Positions 9,212 to 18,617 of a DNA stretch of 64,000 nucleotides are shown piece by piece. The notes under the pieces are model-generated. The model made no database searches, was not told the DNA's origin, and was given only the letters and a program-made list of their open reading frames with translations. Source of the stretch: Nitrosomonas sp. (GTDB taxonomy: Bacteria > Pseudomonadota > Gammaproteobacteria > Burkholderiales > Nitrosomonadaceae). Each line of letters starts with the position of its first letter. Positions within the stretch are counted from its first letter, which is position 1. Where the stretch lies: assembly GCA_031316255.1 (NCBI GenBank), contig JALDQW010000001.1, positions 806,001-870,000 of the forward strand, given 5' to 3'. The position numbers and the translations under genes were made by a program.

Positions 9212-10147
9212 TTACCAGGAGGATAGTGTTATGTGATTTTCAGGTAACCACTGTTTGATACGATCCCGGTTTTGTTCATACCATGACCTGCCAATTGCTA
9301 TAGCCTTGTGCTGATTAACGGGATTATTTGCCGAGTCCATGTGGTCGGGCATATTATAATCTTTCAGCGATTGATTGATATACAGTACGTGTTCGCCAAT
9401 AATTTCTTCGGTCATTTTGACATTGGCAATCATTTTTTCTCTCAGGATTACGGAGGCGATACCTTTGGCTGACCACTGTACACCGCCGTAGGAGCGGGCC
9501 TTAAAACCATCGAAAGCAAAGCTGCGCCAGCCAGAACCAATAGAGAGAACTTTTATAGGATGATTCTGCCAAATTTGCCTGGCGTGAAAATAGGCGCCGA
9601 GTCCGGGGTTATTCATTCCAACGCCACCATCGATACGCCAGCTGCCATCTTCCATCTGTACAGGCGGGAAATAGGCTGGTGCCGCTGTACAGGCATCCGC
9701 TATTTCACTTAAAAGAAAATTTACCTGATTTTTATTTGTAAAAATTTCCAGCTGGTCATGGTCCAGATTGAAACAGGGAATGAAAATCTGTTTCTTCAGC
9801 GAAGAGAGTCTCAGATTACCCAACTCTTTTTGTAGAGTCTGGCTTTTTGAAATGCCTGTATATTTGGGGCGTATTTGGACTTTGCTCAACAACCGGTTCG
9901 TCCAGTGTTCAGCCATCATGCTTTCAAGCAATCTGTCTTGCATAATTAATTGAATGATTTGGGCGGCGCTCATCGCGCGTCCCAGTATCAGACAGGCAAT
10001 CATACCGCCCGATGATGATCCGGCTACCATATCGAAGTGGTCATAAGTTGAAGCACAGGTATCTTCTTCCAGACAGGCAAGCATGCTCAACTGAATCAAC
10101 AAATGGCTGCCACCGCCATCCAGGCTTAATACAAACTTGGGCTTCAA
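9212..10147 (-). CDS. Patatin-like phospholipase
   Basis: Residues 5-13 (FVLSLDGGGSH) form the Gly-rich oxyanion loop, VAGSSSGGMIA is the GXSXG nucleophile elbow, and WRIDGGVGMNNPG supplies the catalytic Asp (DGG). The 311-residue length fits cytosolic bacterial patatins. The start is a TTG at 10147, supported by CAGGAG 8 bases upstream. It would deacylate phospholipids or other acyl lipids. It lies directly after the PlcP/LpxH-like gene (25 bp gap), likely in one transcript. Confidence 0.88.
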   Translation of the reverse strand: MKPKFVLSLDGGGSHLLIQLSMLACLEEDTCASTYDHFDMVAGSSSGGMIACLILGRAMSAAQIIQLIMQDRLLESMMAEHWTNRLLSKVQIRPKYTGISKSQTLQKELGNLRLSSLKKQIFIPCFNLDHDQLEIFTNKNQVNFLLSEIADACTAAPAYFPPVQMEDGSWRIDGGVGMNNPGLGAYFHARQIWQNHPIKVLSIGSGWRSFAFDGFKARSYGGVQWSAKGIASVILREKMIANVKMTEEIIGEHVLYINQSLKDYNMPDHMDSANNPVNQHKAIAIGRSWYEQNRDRIKQWLPENHITLSSW

Positions 10148-10172
10148 GGAAATCTCCTGATATTGATGCTGG

Positions 10173-10979
10173 CTATGCTGCTTTTTTTGCGGCGATCATG
10201 CCTTCGATATTTTTGTATTGCTCGAACTTTTCAGCCCAATGCACCAGTTCGAGTGATCCATCAGTATGTTCAAGCAAAGTGGTACAGCTTTCCACCCAGT
10301 CGCCATCATTGCAATACAGCATTGAATCGATTTCCCTGATTTCGGCATGATGGATATGGCCACAAACCACGCCGTCAACGCCGCGTTCTTTGGCAAGCCT
10401 TGCCAATGCATCCTCAAAGCTGCTGATATAGCTGACTGCATTCTTTACTTTCAGCTTCAGATACGATGATAACGACCAATAAGAATAACCAAAAAATTTT
10501 CGCAAGCCATTTAAATGACGGTTTAGCCACAGCAACATATCGTAGGCTGCATTGCCCAGTTTTGCGATCAGGCGGCTATGTTTGACCACAACATCAAATT
10601 CATCGCCATGCAATATCAGCAGTTTTTTGCCATCTTGGGTGGTGTGTACATAATCCAGATGAATTTCAAGATTGCCGAATACATGACCTGCACAATCCCG
10701 TATGGCTTCATCATGATTACCGGGTATATAAATCACTTTGGTGCCGTGTTTGGCTTTGCCCAGAATCGAACGGATCACATTGGTATGCTCTTGCGGCCAG
10801 TATGGATTTTTCCTAATACACCAGAAATCCACGATATCACCAACCAGAAACAGATAATCCGTTTCAACCGAATGCAGAAAATGTAGCAGTGCTTCAGCCT
10901 GACAACCGCGGAATCCGAGATGGATATCCGAAATCCAGACGCTTCTGACTTTCATAGAGGGTTTATTCTTGTTCATCAT
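10173..10979 (-). CDS. Metallophosphoesterase of the LpxH/PlcP group
   Basis: The calcineurin-type motifs are present in order: WISDIHLG, LVGDIVDFW, IPGNHDE, LHGDEFD and CGHIHHAEI, with WVESCTTLLEH at the C-terminus. Databases often call this group UDP-2,3-diacylglucosamine diphosphatase. However, the 268-residue length, the GCQAEALLHFL start and the KLKVKNAVSYISSFEDALAR region recall the rhizobial and marine PlcP phospholipase C that cleaves phospholipids to diacylglycerol during phosphate starvation. I cannot separate the two without an alignment. The adjacent glycosyltransferase and lipid kinase favour a lipid role. Confidence 0.75.
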   Translation of the reverse strand: MMNKNKPSMKVRSVWISDIHLGFRGCQAEALLHFLHSVETDYLFLVGDIVDFWCIRKNPYWPQEHTNVIRSILGKAKHGTKVIYIPGNHDEAIRDCAGHVFGNLEIHLDYVHTTQDGKKLLILHGDEFDVVVKHSRLIAKLGNAAYDMLLWLNRHLNGLRKFFGYSYWSLSSYLKLKVKNAVSYISSFEDALARLAKERGVDGVVCGHIHHAEIREIDSMLYCNDGDWVESCTTLLEHTDGSLELVHWAEKFEQYKNIEGMIAAKKAA

Positions 10980-11224
10980 ATCTTATTGAAGTGGATAGAG
11001 AATAATGAACAGAATAAATTAGCTTTATTAAATTGCTTTGAAGGATTTATGAAAATTTGATTAAATTTTTATTAAAATTCCAACTAAGCGCCAAAGTTCT
11101 GCATGAAAAGGGTAAGGCGATTCAATTTGGGGAAATCGTAAAAAACCGCCTTACCAAGGGCACCAAGAAGAATGGTAACCACAAAGTGTTACAGTACTAT
11201 TAAGAAACAGTATTCCGGAATATT
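10980..11224 (+). pseudogene. ORF remnant, possibly transposase-derived
   Basis: An open plus-strand stretch at about 11075-11202 reads QLSAKVLHEKGKAIQFGEIV and ends HKVLQYY before a TAA. It has no start codon or RBS and looks like the C-terminal end of a longer protein cut off upstream. Its basic composition fits a transposase tail, but I do not recognise the family. The rest of this gap is AT-rich and featureless. Confidence 0.3.
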
Positions 11225-12316
11225 TTAGAAATTTCCCGGAACCAGTTGCGGCGCAAAATTAAAGACTTCCTGGGAACGTGGATCAACGGTTACTTTAACC
11301 CAGTGGAGCTCTGAATCACCAAACACCTCCAAGCGTGTTAGCTTGGGTACTTGTGGATTATCGTCCGGACCGGTAGCATCCGCATTCGCATACCAGGGTA
11401 AAAGCCTCGGCCGGTCAACCCGGAAGACATGCGAATCACCATGAGCAAGAACGACCGGGCGATCATACTCCAGACTAAGAGCAAATAATTTCTCCAGGAA
11501 TGCATTAAAACCTGCGCGTTCCGGATCGTCAGCAGGCAACTGAAGGTTTGGATCTGCTTGCATGGCAATCAACACTCCGGCAGCATTATGCGACATTGCC
11601 CATTCAAATGTTCTTTCCAACCATTCAAGCGATGCGGCGTTACGTTCGTTGAATTCAGCAATTCGGTCTTGTCTCGGGTTTGCAACACTGTCGGATGCAT
11701 CAATTCCTGACCAGGGCCTTAGGTTGTTGTTACTGCCGACAACATGTATTGTCGAAACCACAATGCGGCCAGTCATAAACAGCACATTCTCAACGAATGG
11801 TTCAAAGCCAGGCAGGGTGGTTTGCGACAATACTGGGCGTGGTTTTTGGCCGGTAGTCATGCCAGGATTTGGAAAAAATAGCTGGCGAATAAATGTTAAT
11901 CGCTCCAGTGGATACCAGCCGCCATTGTTGGCACGGTGACAGTCTGTCCATTCGTTGTCTCCAGGCGTATAAACCAGTGCAGTGCGGATTTGTTGCAGTT
12001 GATCAAATCGGCGTTGCAAGCGTTCATCGGTACATTCTGTTCCACCACTTTTGATATCACCTACATGAATTACAAATTCAATCTCATGATCCTTGTTGAT
12101 GGCATCAATCATGCGGTTAAATGCCACCTCTTTCTCATCACCATAAGGCCCGTCGCCAATTACGGCAAACGAAACGGCGTTGGCGTTATGTTTAATATCC
12201 TGATTATGCTTGCCACTGGCAAAAAGATTAGTCGTAAAAGAAAACAAAGTTGATGCAATGGCAAGGTAGAAAAGCAGGCCTACTATATGGCCAAAATTTT
12301 CACGCGTTGTGGGCAT
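11225..12316 (-). CDS. Exported calcineurin-like metallophosphoesterase
   Basis: I chose the ATG at 12316 (GGAG 6 bases upstream), giving a 363-residue protein with an N-terminal hydrophobic segment (IVGLLFYLAIASTLFSF) that is probably a signal peptide. Motifs for a two-metal phosphoesterase follow: FAVIGDGPYG, VIHVGDIKSG, YTPGDNEWTDC and LAHGDSHVFR. The substrate is unknown. It lies 86 bp after the GDPD gene on the same strand, so both are probably periplasmic enzymes that release phosphate from organic phosphate. Confidence 0.8.
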   Translation of the reverse strand: MPTTRENFGHIVGLLFYLAIASTLFSFTTNLFASGKHNQDIKHNANAVSFAVIGDGPYGDEKEVAFNRMIDAINKDHEIEFVIHVGDIKSGGTECTDERLQRRFDQLQQIRTALVYTPGDNEWTDCHRANNGGWYPLERLTFIRQLFFPNPGMTTGQKPRPVLSQTTLPGFEPFVENVLFMTGRIVVSTIHVVGSNNNLRPWSGIDASDSVANPRQDRIAEFNERNAASLEWLERTFEWAMSHNAAGVLIAMQADPNLQLPADDPERAGFNAFLEKLFALSLEYDRPVVLAHGDSHVFRVDRPRLLPWYANADATGPDDNPQVPKLTRLEVFGDSELHWVKVTVDPRSQEVFNFAPQLVPGNF

Positions 12317-12402
12317 GTTGATCTCCAAATAAAGATTCCTGGTCAAAAAAGAATCGTTGCATGGCAGGGATTCAAAGCCTGCCACTGTTTTTATTTCGTG
12401 TT

Positions 12403-13713
12403 CTATTTAAGATTCATACAATTGGCATAATAAGAAACGGTTGCCGGCCAGTCCGAGAAAATACCGAGAATGCCGACATCTTGCGCCAGTACGTGCAAGG
12501 CCTGATACATGTCACCGTCGTTGTTGATGACAGCATCAGGGTCAATTGGGTTGGGGTTTTGGCCATTGAGTGTTTGGAAATAAAAACCACCGCCGTTGGT
12601 TAACGGGCCGTCGCGTTCAAATGTCCAGGTGATGATATCCAGCCCGGAGTCCTTGGCTGCTTTTGCATAGCGAGAAGGTACGATTTCGCCATCTTCGATT
12701 TCCAGCAGCATCCACATCGGTGGTGCGATAATTTGCACACCATCGGTGACCAACTGCTCCATTGTTGGCGACCAGGTTGCAGGATTGCGATGGTCAAAAG
12801 CGGGATCGTCGTATCGGCCATCGAGATAAACCGCCTGATTACCAAAATCGGGCTCATTCTGAATCCAGTAAAGAATGTCACCAAGATTGAACGATTGCAC
12901 ATAGACTCTGGAAGCACGCACACCAGCTTCCTTGTATTCATCAATCATTTTCTGAGCGTAATCTTCCTGTGAGAACCCATCGAACGGCATGGGAACGCTG
13001 GGTGATTTCAATTCCGGCGTCATTTTTACACCCAGTTCTTTGAATAGCGCGATACTTTCCTTGTGCGTCAGTAATGTGCCACGGGTCGCATACAGATCCG
13101 TTCTCCAGTCGGCTGTGCCCTTCATATATTCACTCACTGTAGTGGCACGCGGGTTGGAAGCATCCATTTTGCCTTTTAGGGACTTGAATTCGGCAAGTGT
13201 TATGTCGCTGGTACAGCACTGTGCGCTGGCAGGTGTAACCAGATTTCCTTCAGCGTCATAAACAGCGGGCTGAAACGGCACTGAACATTTATCGGCCAGC
13301 TCAGTTTCAAGGATATTGGTCGTGGTATGCAGATCACACTGCGAGTGACGGCAAACCAGCTCTTTATCTTGCGTGAAGGTAACATCACACTCAATAATGC
13401 CGGCGCCCATTTTTGCTGCAGCCATATAGGACTGCAACGTATGTTCCGGAAATTGCATCGCTGCGCCGCGGTGACCAATAGAAAAATCGGTTTTTTTAAA
13501 TGGACCGAACTCGCAACTTTCAAGTTTCTCTTTTAATGGACCTTGATCCATATCTTGAACCAGAAAAAACGGCCGCGGCCCTAATTGAATATCGTGTCCT
13601 GGGCTTTTGCTGGATTTATGTCCGTGTCTGGATCTTTCACCTGTGTCGGCCCAGCTTACTGCATATAACACTAAAACGATAATAGCTGCGCCTATCATAA
13701 TAATGCGATTCAT
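12403..13713 (-). CDS. Periplasmic glycerophosphodiester phosphodiesterase
   Basis: The protein has a signal peptide ([19 protein letters not shown]). [19 protein letters not shown] follows, the HRG and PEHT metal-binding motifs of GDPD enzymes, then [20 protein letters not shown] with E, D and H ligands, and further on [10 protein letters not shown]. At 436 residues it is longer than cytosolic UgpQ and closer to GlpQ-type periplasmic enzymes. It hydrolyses deacylated phospholipid head groups to glycerol-3-phosphate and an alcohol. An AGGAGA RBS precedes the ATG. It is likely the first gene of a two-gene operon with the metallophosphoesterase. Confidence 0.88.
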   Translation of the reverse strand: MNRIIMIGAAIIVLVLYAVSWADTGERSRHGHKSSKSPGHDIQLGPRPFFLVQDMDQGPLKEKLESCEFGPFKKTDFSIGHRGAAMQFPEHTLQSYMAAAKMGAGIIECDVTFTQDKELVCRHSQCDLHTTTNILETELADKCSVPFQPAVYDAEGNLVTPASAQCCTSDITLAEFKSLKGKMDASNPRATTVSEYMKGTADWRTDLYATRGTLLTHKESIALFKELGVKMTPELKSPSVPMPFDGFSQEDYAQKMIDEYKEAGVRASRVYVQSFNLGDILYWIQNEPDFGNQAVYLDGRYDDPAFDHRNPATWSPTMEQLVTDGVQIIAPPMWMLLEIEDGEIVPSRYAKAAKDSGLDIITWTFERDGPLTNGGGFYFQTLNGQNPNPIDPDAVINNDGDMYQALHVLAQDVGILGIFSDWPATVSYYANCMNLK

Positions 13714-14017
13714 CTGCTCTCTCCTGTCAATTATTGAATTGTTTTAATAGTTCCATTAACTGCAAACGCTTGATGAGAAGCGGTAGCGAAGAGAATGCTA
13801 GCGAACAAATGTTTCGGTTTTATGCCTATCAGATGAAATTTCAATGACTTTATGATGAATGATTGTCAAACCCGAGTGATTCATTATTTACGGACAATTA
13901 CCGACTTCACGGATTGCTAGCCGGGGTTTTGCAAACTGGATACATGCGCTGTATTATTTGCTAGAGTGGTCAGAACAGCTTCGGTCAGAAATGTTAATCA
14001 GCAAAAAGGAGTCTGGC
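13714..14017. other. Divergent intergenic region
   Basis: This region separates the GDPD gene (minus) from the P-type ATPase gene (plus). It holds the ATPase promoter listed separately. No PHO box or other operator was found for the GDPD gene. Confidence 0.5.
13929..13957 (+). promoter_or_regulatory. Sigma-70-type promoter for the P-type ATPase
   Basis: TTGCAA and TATTAT are separated by exactly 17 bases, ending 60 bp before the ATPase start. Both hexamers match the consensus at five positions. Confidence 0.55.
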
Positions 14018-16630
14018 ATGGATAAGGCAACGGATACATATCGTGATCAATCGGTCACAGAAACAGCCCAGATTCTGGAGACGAATACGGAGCAAGGACT
14101 CAGTGCGGATCAAACAGCAAAACGTCTTGCGCAATTCGGCTACAACGAAATCGTGGAAAAAGAAGAACCGCTCTGGCATCGCATTTTCCGCCGCTTTTGG
14201 GGACCGATTCCATGGATGATTGAATTGGCAGCATTGTTGTCCGCCATAGTTCAGAAATGGGAAGACTTCATAATTATCATGCTGATGTTGCTGGTTAATG
14301 CTTTTTTGGATTTTTTTCAGGAGCACCGGGCGCTGAATGCACTCAAAGCGTTGAAGCAGAGTCTGGCGAATGAGGTCATCGTCCTGCGTGATGGTAATTT
14401 TCAAACGATACCCGCGCGCGAACTGGTGCCCGGTGATATCGTCAAGATCAAGATAGGCAATATTGTACCGGCCGATGTGCAGCTGTTCAGTGGGGATTAT
14501 CTGCTAATTGATCAGGCCGCGCTGACCGGCGAATCGCTGCCCGTTAGCAAAACAATCAATGAAGTGGCGTATGCCAATACAGTTGTCAAGCAAGGAGAAA
14601 TGCTGGCTGTGGTTGTCAATACGGGCATGCGTACTAATTTCTCAAGTGTCGTGTCACTGGTTGCGCAAGCCAGTTTGAAAGAACGCAGTCATTTCCAGAA
14701 AATGGTGATCCAGATTGGTAACTTCCTGATCATGATTACCCTGGCACTGGTTATGCTGATCGTGATGATCTCCCTTTTCCGCCACGAACCTTTACTGGAA
14801 ATAGCGCGTTTTGCACTGGTACTGATCGTGGCCGCGATCCCGGTGGCGCTACCGGCAGTGTTGTCGGTTACCATGGCTGTCGGTGCAGTTAATCTTGCGC
14901 GCCGTCAGGCGATTGTGTCACGATTGACAGCCATTGAGGAACTGGCGGGCGTCGACATTCTGTGTTCTGATAAAACGGGCACGTTGACCAAAAACCAGAT
15001 GAAAGTCTTCAAACCGGTTATGCTGGGTGATCATAACGAACGTGATCTGTTTTTACATGCGGTACTGGCTTCAAAGTCCGAGAATCAGGATCCGATCGAA
15101 TTACCGCTTTTTGATTACGTCAGTGAGCATTTTGAAGATCTGGATTGGCATGCCTATCGGCAAGCGCATTTCACGCCTTTCGATCCAATACGCAAGCGCA
15201 CCGAAGCGCAAGTTGAAAAAGACGGCGAAAATTTTACGGCGATCAAAGGCGCAGCACAGATACTGCTGGAACTGGCGCAGTTATCCGATGAAGAAACACA
15301 GCATATTCACAGCCTGGTTGATGAACTGGCGGGCAAAGGCTACCGCACACTAGCGGTTGGCCGTCAGAAAGGGGATGCGCCACTGGTACTGCTGGGTCTG
15401 ATTCCGCTTTACGATCCTCCGCGTGAGGATTCCAGTCAGGTGATTACCCAGATGAATGAGTACGGTGTCCAGGTTAAGATGGTGACCGGCGATAATCTGG
15501 CAATTGCCAAAGAGATCGGACGATTGCTAAATCTGAAGCTGAGAACGATCCGTTCATCACAACTGTCTGGAGCCGCGAGTAATGAATTGCTGGCGCTGGC
15601 CGAAGCGCTGACAACTGCAATTTACAGACATCTTAAAGGCGATGTTCAGTTAAAGGAGGCCCGGCAGTTTTCGAACGATGTGATGGCCGAAGTGACCCGT
15701 CTTTTTGATACGCGCCTGTTGAATCGGGAATTTATTCATACACACGAATCTGCAATTGTTTCAATGGTGGAAGAAGTCGATATCTTCGCCGAAGTGATAC
15801 CCGAGGATAAGTATCGCATAGTCGATATCCTGCAAAAGAATAATCATATCGTTGCCATGACCGGAGACGGTGTTAATGACGCGCCCGCTTTGAAAAAAGC
15901 GGATTGCGGTTTCGCTGTTTCCAATGCCACCGATGCAGCGCGGGCTGCTGCTGATATTATTCTCACCGCGCCGGGGTTATCGCTGATCAACGAGGCTATA
16001 AGGCAGGCACGCATTACCTTTGCGCGTATGAAAAGCTACGCCACTTTCCGCATTGCGGAAACGATTCGTATCATTCTGTTCATGACCTTGTCTATCACGA
16101 TATTCAACTTTTATCCGATTACCGCTCTCATGATCATTCTGTTAGCACTGCTCAATGATCTTCCGATTCTGGCAATCGCCTATGATAATACCAAGGTACA
16201 TAAATCGCCTGTCCGGTGGGAGATGCGCGAGATGCTGGTTGTTTCTTTGTCGCTGGGAATTGCCGGTGTTATTTCCTCGTTTCTGCTGTTTTTTATACTG
16301 CAGGAGCAGGGTTTTTCCGAAGATGTTATTCGCACCATGATTTTTCTCAAGCTGATTATTGCCGGGCACAGCACCCTGTATGTCACCCGTGTTGAAGGAT
16401 GGTTTTGGGAACACCCGCGGCCTTCTTTGCTGTTGTTCGGCGCTACATTCGGAACGGAAATTGTCGGCACGCTGATTGCCGTCTATGGCATCCTGGTCAC
16501 GCCCATTGGCTGGGAGTATGCGTTGTGGATCTGGCTTTACGCTTTGGTGTGGTTTTTGGTCGAAAATGTCGTCAAAATATTAGCCCGCCGTTTACTGTGC
16601 CAGCAGAACAACAAGGCAGGGCATATTTGA
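14018..16630 (+). CDS. P-type ATPase, plasma-membrane H+-ATPase (IIIA) type
   Basis: The start at 14018 is fixed by AAGGAG 7 bases upstream and gives 870 residues. The protein has the cation-ATPase N-terminal domain (TNTEQGLSADQTAKRL), actuator motif LTGESLPVSK, phosphorylation site CSDKTGTLTKNQ with Asp318, hinge MTGDGVNDAPAL, and about ten membrane helices. The order and the MVTGDNLAIAKEIGRLL sequence match proton-pumping P3A ATPases of fungi, plants and some bacteria. It would export H+ at the expense of ATP. In an acid-producing ammonia oxidiser it could help pH homeostasis (inference). It appears to be a single-gene unit. Confidence 0.9.
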   Translation: MDKATDTYRDQSVTETAQILETNTEQGLSADQTAKRLAQFGYNEIVEKEEPLWHRIFRRFWGPIPWMIELAALLSAIVQKWEDFIIIMLMLLVNAFLDFFQEHRALNALKALKQSLANEVIVLRDGNFQTIPARELVPGDIVKIKIGNIVPADVQLFSGDYLLIDQAALTGESLPVSKTINEVAYANTVVKQGEMLAVVVNTGMRTNFSSVVSLVAQASLKERSHFQKMVIQIGNFLIMITLALVMLIVMISLFRHEPLLEIARFALVLIVAAIPVALPAVLSVTMAVGAVNLARRQAIVSRLTAIEELAGVDILCSDKTGTLTKNQMKVFKPVMLGDHNERDLFLHAVLASKSENQDPIELPLFDYVSEHFEDLDWHAYRQAHFTPFDPIRKRTEAQVEKDGENFTAIKGAAQILLELAQLSDEETQHIHSLVDELAGKGYRTLAVGRQKGDAPLVLLGLIPLYDPPREDSSQVITQMNEYGVQVKMVTGDNLAIAKEIGRLLNLKLRTIRSSQLSGAASNELLALAEALTTAIYRHLKGDVQLKEARQFSNDVMAEVTRLFDTRLLNREFIHTHESAIVSMVEEVDIFAEVIPEDKYRIVDILQKNNHIVAMTGDGVNDAPALKKADCGFAVSNATDAARAAADIILTAPGLSLINEAIRQARITFARMKSYATFRIAETIRIILFMTLSITIFNFYPITALMIILLALLNDLPILAIAYDNTKVHKSPVRWEMREMLVVSLSLGIAGVISSFLLFFILQEQGFSEDVIRTMIFLKLIIAGHSTLYVTRVEGWFWEHPRPSLLLFGATFGTEIVGTLIAVYGILVTPIGWEYALWIWLYALVWFLVENVVKILARRLLCQQNNKAGHI

Positions 16631-16737
16631 TGAGGGTGCTCGACTGGGCAAAATAAAACGGGAAACCATTATCCTGAAGTAATTGCCATGAACCTGCCGG
16701 ATTTACCCGGTTGCGTGTTATACCGCAATGCGTTTTT

Positions 16738-16756
16738 GCAGAGAATGAATCTCTGC
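16738..16756. terminator. Hairpin between convergent genes
   Basis: A perfect 7-bp stem (GCAGAGA / TCTCTGC) with a 5-nt loop lies between the ATPase and the small membrane protein gene. No good T-run follows on either strand, so termination is only possible. Confidence 0.35.
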
Positions 16757-16772
16757 GGTTAAAATACTACAA

Positions 16773-17138
16773 TCAGTCCTTTTCAATAGTTTGTGCTGCG
16801 CGATAGTCAGTGAGCAAGCCCGCTACGATGATAATCGCGCCCATGGCCATATAGAAATTCCTGGCCATGGGTTCATCAGAAAAACCAAGAATAAAAGGTA
16901 TCGCTACCAGCGTTGGACCGACGATGCGTTCGATCCAGCCGTGCAGCGTAAAAGCAAGCATCTTGAACATACCAAGAGAAAAGTCTGATGCCAGAGTGAC
17001 CACCAGATGAACCCCAGCCAGAACATAGGCCAGCAGGGCGGGTGTCTGGCTTAAATCCAGCAGTGTCGGCACCAACAAAAAAATACCGACGGTCAGAAAA
17101 TCCAAATAACCATGATTGCGTGCTGAAATAATTTTCAT
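16773..17138 (-). CDS. Small SPW-repeat-like integral membrane protein
   Basis: The start at 17138 has AGGAG 7 bases upstream and gives 121 residues. Four hydrophobic helices are visible, beginning NHGYLDFLTVGIFLLVPTLL, with GWIERIVGPTLVAIPFILGF in the second half. This resembles SPW-repeat membrane proteins of unknown function. An IS has inserted 50 bp upstream of the start, so the native promoter may have been separated from the gene. Confidence 0.7.
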   Translation of the reverse strand: MKIISARNHGYLDFLTVGIFLLVPTLLDLSQTPALLAYVLAGVHLVVTLASDFSLGMFKMLAFTLHGWIERIVGPTLVAIPFILGFSDEPMARNFYMAMGAIIIVAGLLTDYRAAQTIEKD

Positions 17139-17172
17139 TGGAATGCTCCTTATATTGTGGTTGGTTGATAGC

Positions 17173-17188
17173 GGTATCATTTTAGAAG
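17173..17188 (+). repeat. Left 16-bp target-site duplication of the IS
   Basis: GGTATCATTTTAGAAG, identical to 18549-18564 across the element. Confidence 0.9.
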
Positions 17189-18548
17189 TGTTGTCAACAA
17201 ATAGAATTGTCCGGTTTTATAGCAAATAAACTGTCCGCTTTGCAATTAAACGCAGTGAACTCCTCTCGATGTTCATTGCGAAGCTGTGGCGGCGGATTTA
17301 CGCAACAGCTTTTCATCATGTTTTATTTCCTGGCCTGCTTTATCGTACTGGGCAATTTTCCGCGGCCCATGCAAGATCGCTAACTTGCCGTCGGGATAGC
17401 GCAGTACTGTCACCTTGGCCTTCACGTAATGACACCGATGTTGATTGGCAGGAATTTGCAGCTTCAAGTTGTTGAAGCTGACGCAATTGTCATGACCCAC
17501 GACACGCTCATGACGCTCGCACAGGAAATCCTCAATTTCTCCACCGATCCAGGGTACAAATGCTGATCCATCTACCGCAGCAGGCTGCTTGAATTCATCG
17601 TTAAAAGCAGGCATATAGACTTCCTGCAGATAACGGTTTGCCGTTTCCATGTCGGCGATGCCTGCCAGCGCCAGTTCCTTGGGTAAACGTTCTTGATGGG
17701 TGCGGAACATGCGCTCACTGCGTCCACGCGCCTGTGGCGAGTAGGCCGCGATCATTTCAATTCCGAGCCGCTTCATGGCTTGTCCAAACTGCGTAAGATT
17801 ATGTTTGTCTACTTTGCCACCAGCCTCTGGTGTATGCCAGTAGTGACTGCCTCGGTCTGAATAAAAGGAACAGAACAATCCTTGCTTCTCTATCACCGCC
17901 TGAACGCCTCTGAAGCTGCTGGCAGTGCCTTCTTCCTGAACAAAAAACATCGAGTAATGTTCACTGGTTGCATCGTCCATAGTGACGATTAAATCCCATT
18001 TCTGATTGGCTACCCATTCATGGGTGCTGCCATCCTGATGAATCATCATTCCGGTCAGTGGTGAGCGTTCACGACGTTTTCGATGCGCGCCACGCTTTGA
18101 TGTACGTTTGATCAACCCAGCTTCTTGTAACCGGCTCTTAACCCACGTATAACTGCGTGTGCCACCGTCCTTGCAATACCATGCATGAAAATGCCTGGCA
18201 TTCCAGCCAGAATAACGGTTGCGATACTGTTCCGTTAAACGCATCACTTCATCCACTGGCGCACAGCGGTGCGATGCCTGGGTCAGCCGCTTGTCCAATA
18301 ACGCATCCAGACCACCTTCGTCGTATTTGTTCATGTAGCGCCGAAATGTGCGATCACATACACCAAGCAGCTTTGCTGCTTCGTCTTGCGTGATACTCCC
18401 ACTTTTATAATTCCCATAGGCTTCCTCAAATCTCATCTTCCGTGTCTCCTGTAGCCATTCTGTCCGTTTCATCCTTGTCCCTCCTGGGACTAAGATAATC
18501 CGGACAAATCATTTGCTACATACCCGGACAGTTTATTTGTTCTCTACA
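17189..18548 (-). mobile_element. Intact insertion sequence, IS1202/ISNCY-like, with 16-bp target duplication
   Basis: The element is 1360 bp with imperfect inverted ends that start TGT and finish ACA. Each end carries two copies of an (A/G)CAAAT-N3-6-TGTCCG motif. It is flanked by a perfect 16-bp direct repeat, GGTATCATTTTAGAAG, at 17173-17188 and 18549-18564. Removing the IS rejoins one copy of this repeat. The long duplication and the Mu-type transposase fit the IS1202/ISNCY group rather than IS3 or IS5. Confidence 0.85.
17273..18472 (-). CDS. Transposase with N-terminal HTH and DDE integrase core
   Basis: This full-length 399-residue transposase has an N-terminal helix-turn-helix (GSITQDEAAKLLGVCDRTFRRYMNKYDEGG), a linker, then an rve-type DDE core. 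The core has TGMMIHQDGSTHEW with the first Asp, SFYSDRGSHYWHT with the second Asp, and YSPQARGRSERMFRT containing the Glu. The C-terminal beta domain has LKLQIPANQHRCHYVKAKV. The frame is uninterrupted and the element ends are intact, so the IS may still be active. Confidence 0.9.
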   Translation of the reverse strand: MKRTEWLQETRKMRFEEAYGNYKSGSITQDEAAKLLGVCDRTFRRYMNKYDEGGLDALLDKRLTQASHRCAPVDEVMRLTEQYRNRYSGWNARHFHAWYCKDGGTRSYTWVKSRLQEAGLIKRTSKRGAHRKRRERSPLTGMMIHQDGSTHEWVANQKWDLIVTMDDATSEHYSMFFVQEEGTASSFRGVQAVIEKQGLFCSFYSDRGSHYWHTPEAGGKVDKHNLTQFGQAMKRLGIEMIAAYSPQARGRSERMFRTHQERLPKELALAGIADMETANRYLQEVYMPAFNDEFKQPAAVDGSAFVPWIGGEIEDFLCERHERVVGHDNCVSFNNLKLQIPANQHRCHYVKAKVTVLRYPDGKLAILHGPRKIAQYDKAGQEIKHDEKLLRKSAATASQ

Positions 18549-18564
18549 GGTATCATTTTAGAAG
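18549..18564 (+). repeat. Right 16-bp target-site duplication of the IS
   Basis: This is the second copy of the duplication. The following base T is shared by chance with the first base of the left IS end. Confidence 0.9.
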
Positions 18565-18617
18565 TAGCAATGATGACTGTCTGTTATTTGGAAAACACTT
18601 CTGGATAAAATTCAGCT

